From contig JAGCLL010000199.1 of the NCBI GenBank assembly GCA_017647025.1, positions 1-32,806 on the forward strand: 32,806 bases of DNA, written 5' to 3'. This document shows positions 32,497-32,806 of the stretch, piece after piece. A model generated the notes under the pieces. It ran no database searches. It was not told where the DNA came from and saw only the letters and a list, made by a program, of their open reading frames with translations. A program made the position numbers and the translations under genes. This stretch comes from Alistipes sp. (GTDB lineage Bacteria; Bacteroidota; Bacteroidia; Bacteroidales; Rikenellaceae). Within the stretch, counting starts at the first letter, position 1, and the number at the start of each line of letters is the position of its first letter.

Positions 32497-32806
32497 TAAT
32501 CCGCACAAAGAAGAAGTGCCACGGAACGATGTTGTCGGTATATCTTGAATTCTGTCCTCCATTTACTGATAATAGTGGCAAGCAAGTACGCTATGAGTTT
32601 CTCGATCTTGAAAAGTACACGACACCCGCAAACGAGGCTCAACAAAAGTTCAACGCCACCATAGATGATATTGCTGATGCGATTCGGTGTGAGCGATATA
32701 TCAGCCTTGTTCATAAAGATTACGAGTTCCTATCCAAAAGGCGAATCAATGAAGATTTCTTGGAGTATTTCCACCGCAATATCGTGTATCGTGGCATTAA
32801 GTTCAA
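32484..32806 (+). CDS. Tyrosine recombinase (integrase), N-terminal part, cut by window edge
   Basis: An open frame from ATG 32484 (MGRVVIRTKKKCHGTMLSVY) to the end of the window, 107 codons with no stop. The visible part matches the arm-DNA-binding region of Bacteroidetes phage-type integrases. A beta-strand region is followed by RYEFLDLEKYTTPANEAQQK, where the family usually has a similar stretch with KP/TP then Q/E-K, then a helix with ADAIRCERYISLV, and the start of the SAM-like core-binding domain (INEDFLEYFHRNIVYRG). The catalytic Arg/His/Tyr domain is beyond the edge. It overlaps the three-winged-helix gene by 13 bp. Confidence 0.8.
   Translation, partial: MGRVVIRTKKKCHGTMLSVYLEFCPPFTDNSGKQVRYEFLDLEKYTTPANEAQQKFNATIDDIADAIRCERYISLVHKDYEFLSKRRINEDFLEYFHRNIVYRGIKF

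Noticed and set aside
1..32806. CRISPR arrays, rRNA, tRNA and transposase genes
   Set aside because: All spacers were read; none has regular repeat-spacer structure, cloverleaf sequence or transposase frames.

Overview
The window reads as a piece of a Bacteroidales chromosome, possibly Rikenellaceae/Alistipes-like, although the family assignment is tentative. Four things support this. Many genes are preceded by the Bacteroidetes-type promoter (TTG/TTTG, 19-21 bp, TAnnTTTG). Shine-Dalgarno sequences are scarce. The gene content includes DUF2764 V-ATPase genes, DUF5723 and DUF4837 proteins, and a lysyl-tRNA synthetase with a C-terminal extension. There is also a SAM-II-type riboswitch before metK. 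I found no rRNA, tRNA or CRISPR array.

Layout. 1-2322 (minus): start of a V-type ATPase operon, ntpE - DUF2764 - ntpA, with ntpA running off the left edge. 2584-3837 (minus): metK behind a SAM-II-like leader. 4111-5517 (plus): exported GH28-like right-handed beta-helix enzyme. 5531-7351 (minus): uvrC. 7461-12852 (plus): a 1000-residue surface lipoprotein, a DUF5723 outer-membrane protein and a WYL regulator. 12847-14567 (minus): deacetylase - ubiX - YiiX-like papain-fold lipoprotein. 14670-19534 (plus): DUF4837 lipoprotein, efp, sdaA and a SulP transporter. 19607-23420 (minus): a small Cys-rich lipoprotein, then the compact run guaD - FtsX/LolE-like permease - menG - small lipoprotein - SPOR protein. 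23513-31604 (plus): zinc peptidase, alkaline phosphatase, PAP2 phosphatase, lysS, tpiA, queA, mnmE.

Right end (31605-32806): immediately after the last codon of mnmE the sequence becomes AT-richer. It carries a 304-bp non-coding stretch with a perfect hairpin, a protein made of three excisionase-like winged-helix units, and, overlapping it by 13 bp, the start of a Bacteroidetes-type tyrosine recombinase cut by the window edge. This looks like the left end of an integrative element inserted at the 3' end of mnmE, the target known for SGI1-type islands. It is the most likely accessory, undescribed part of the window.

Other points of interest are the metK leader, where a 9-bp perfect complement could compete with the SAM-II aptamer; a ~49-bp promoter module shared by the V-ATPase and metK genes; families of short AT-rich intergenic repeats; a terminator hairpin built into the 3' coding end of uvrC; and the uncharacterised giant lipoprotein/DUF5723 pair.
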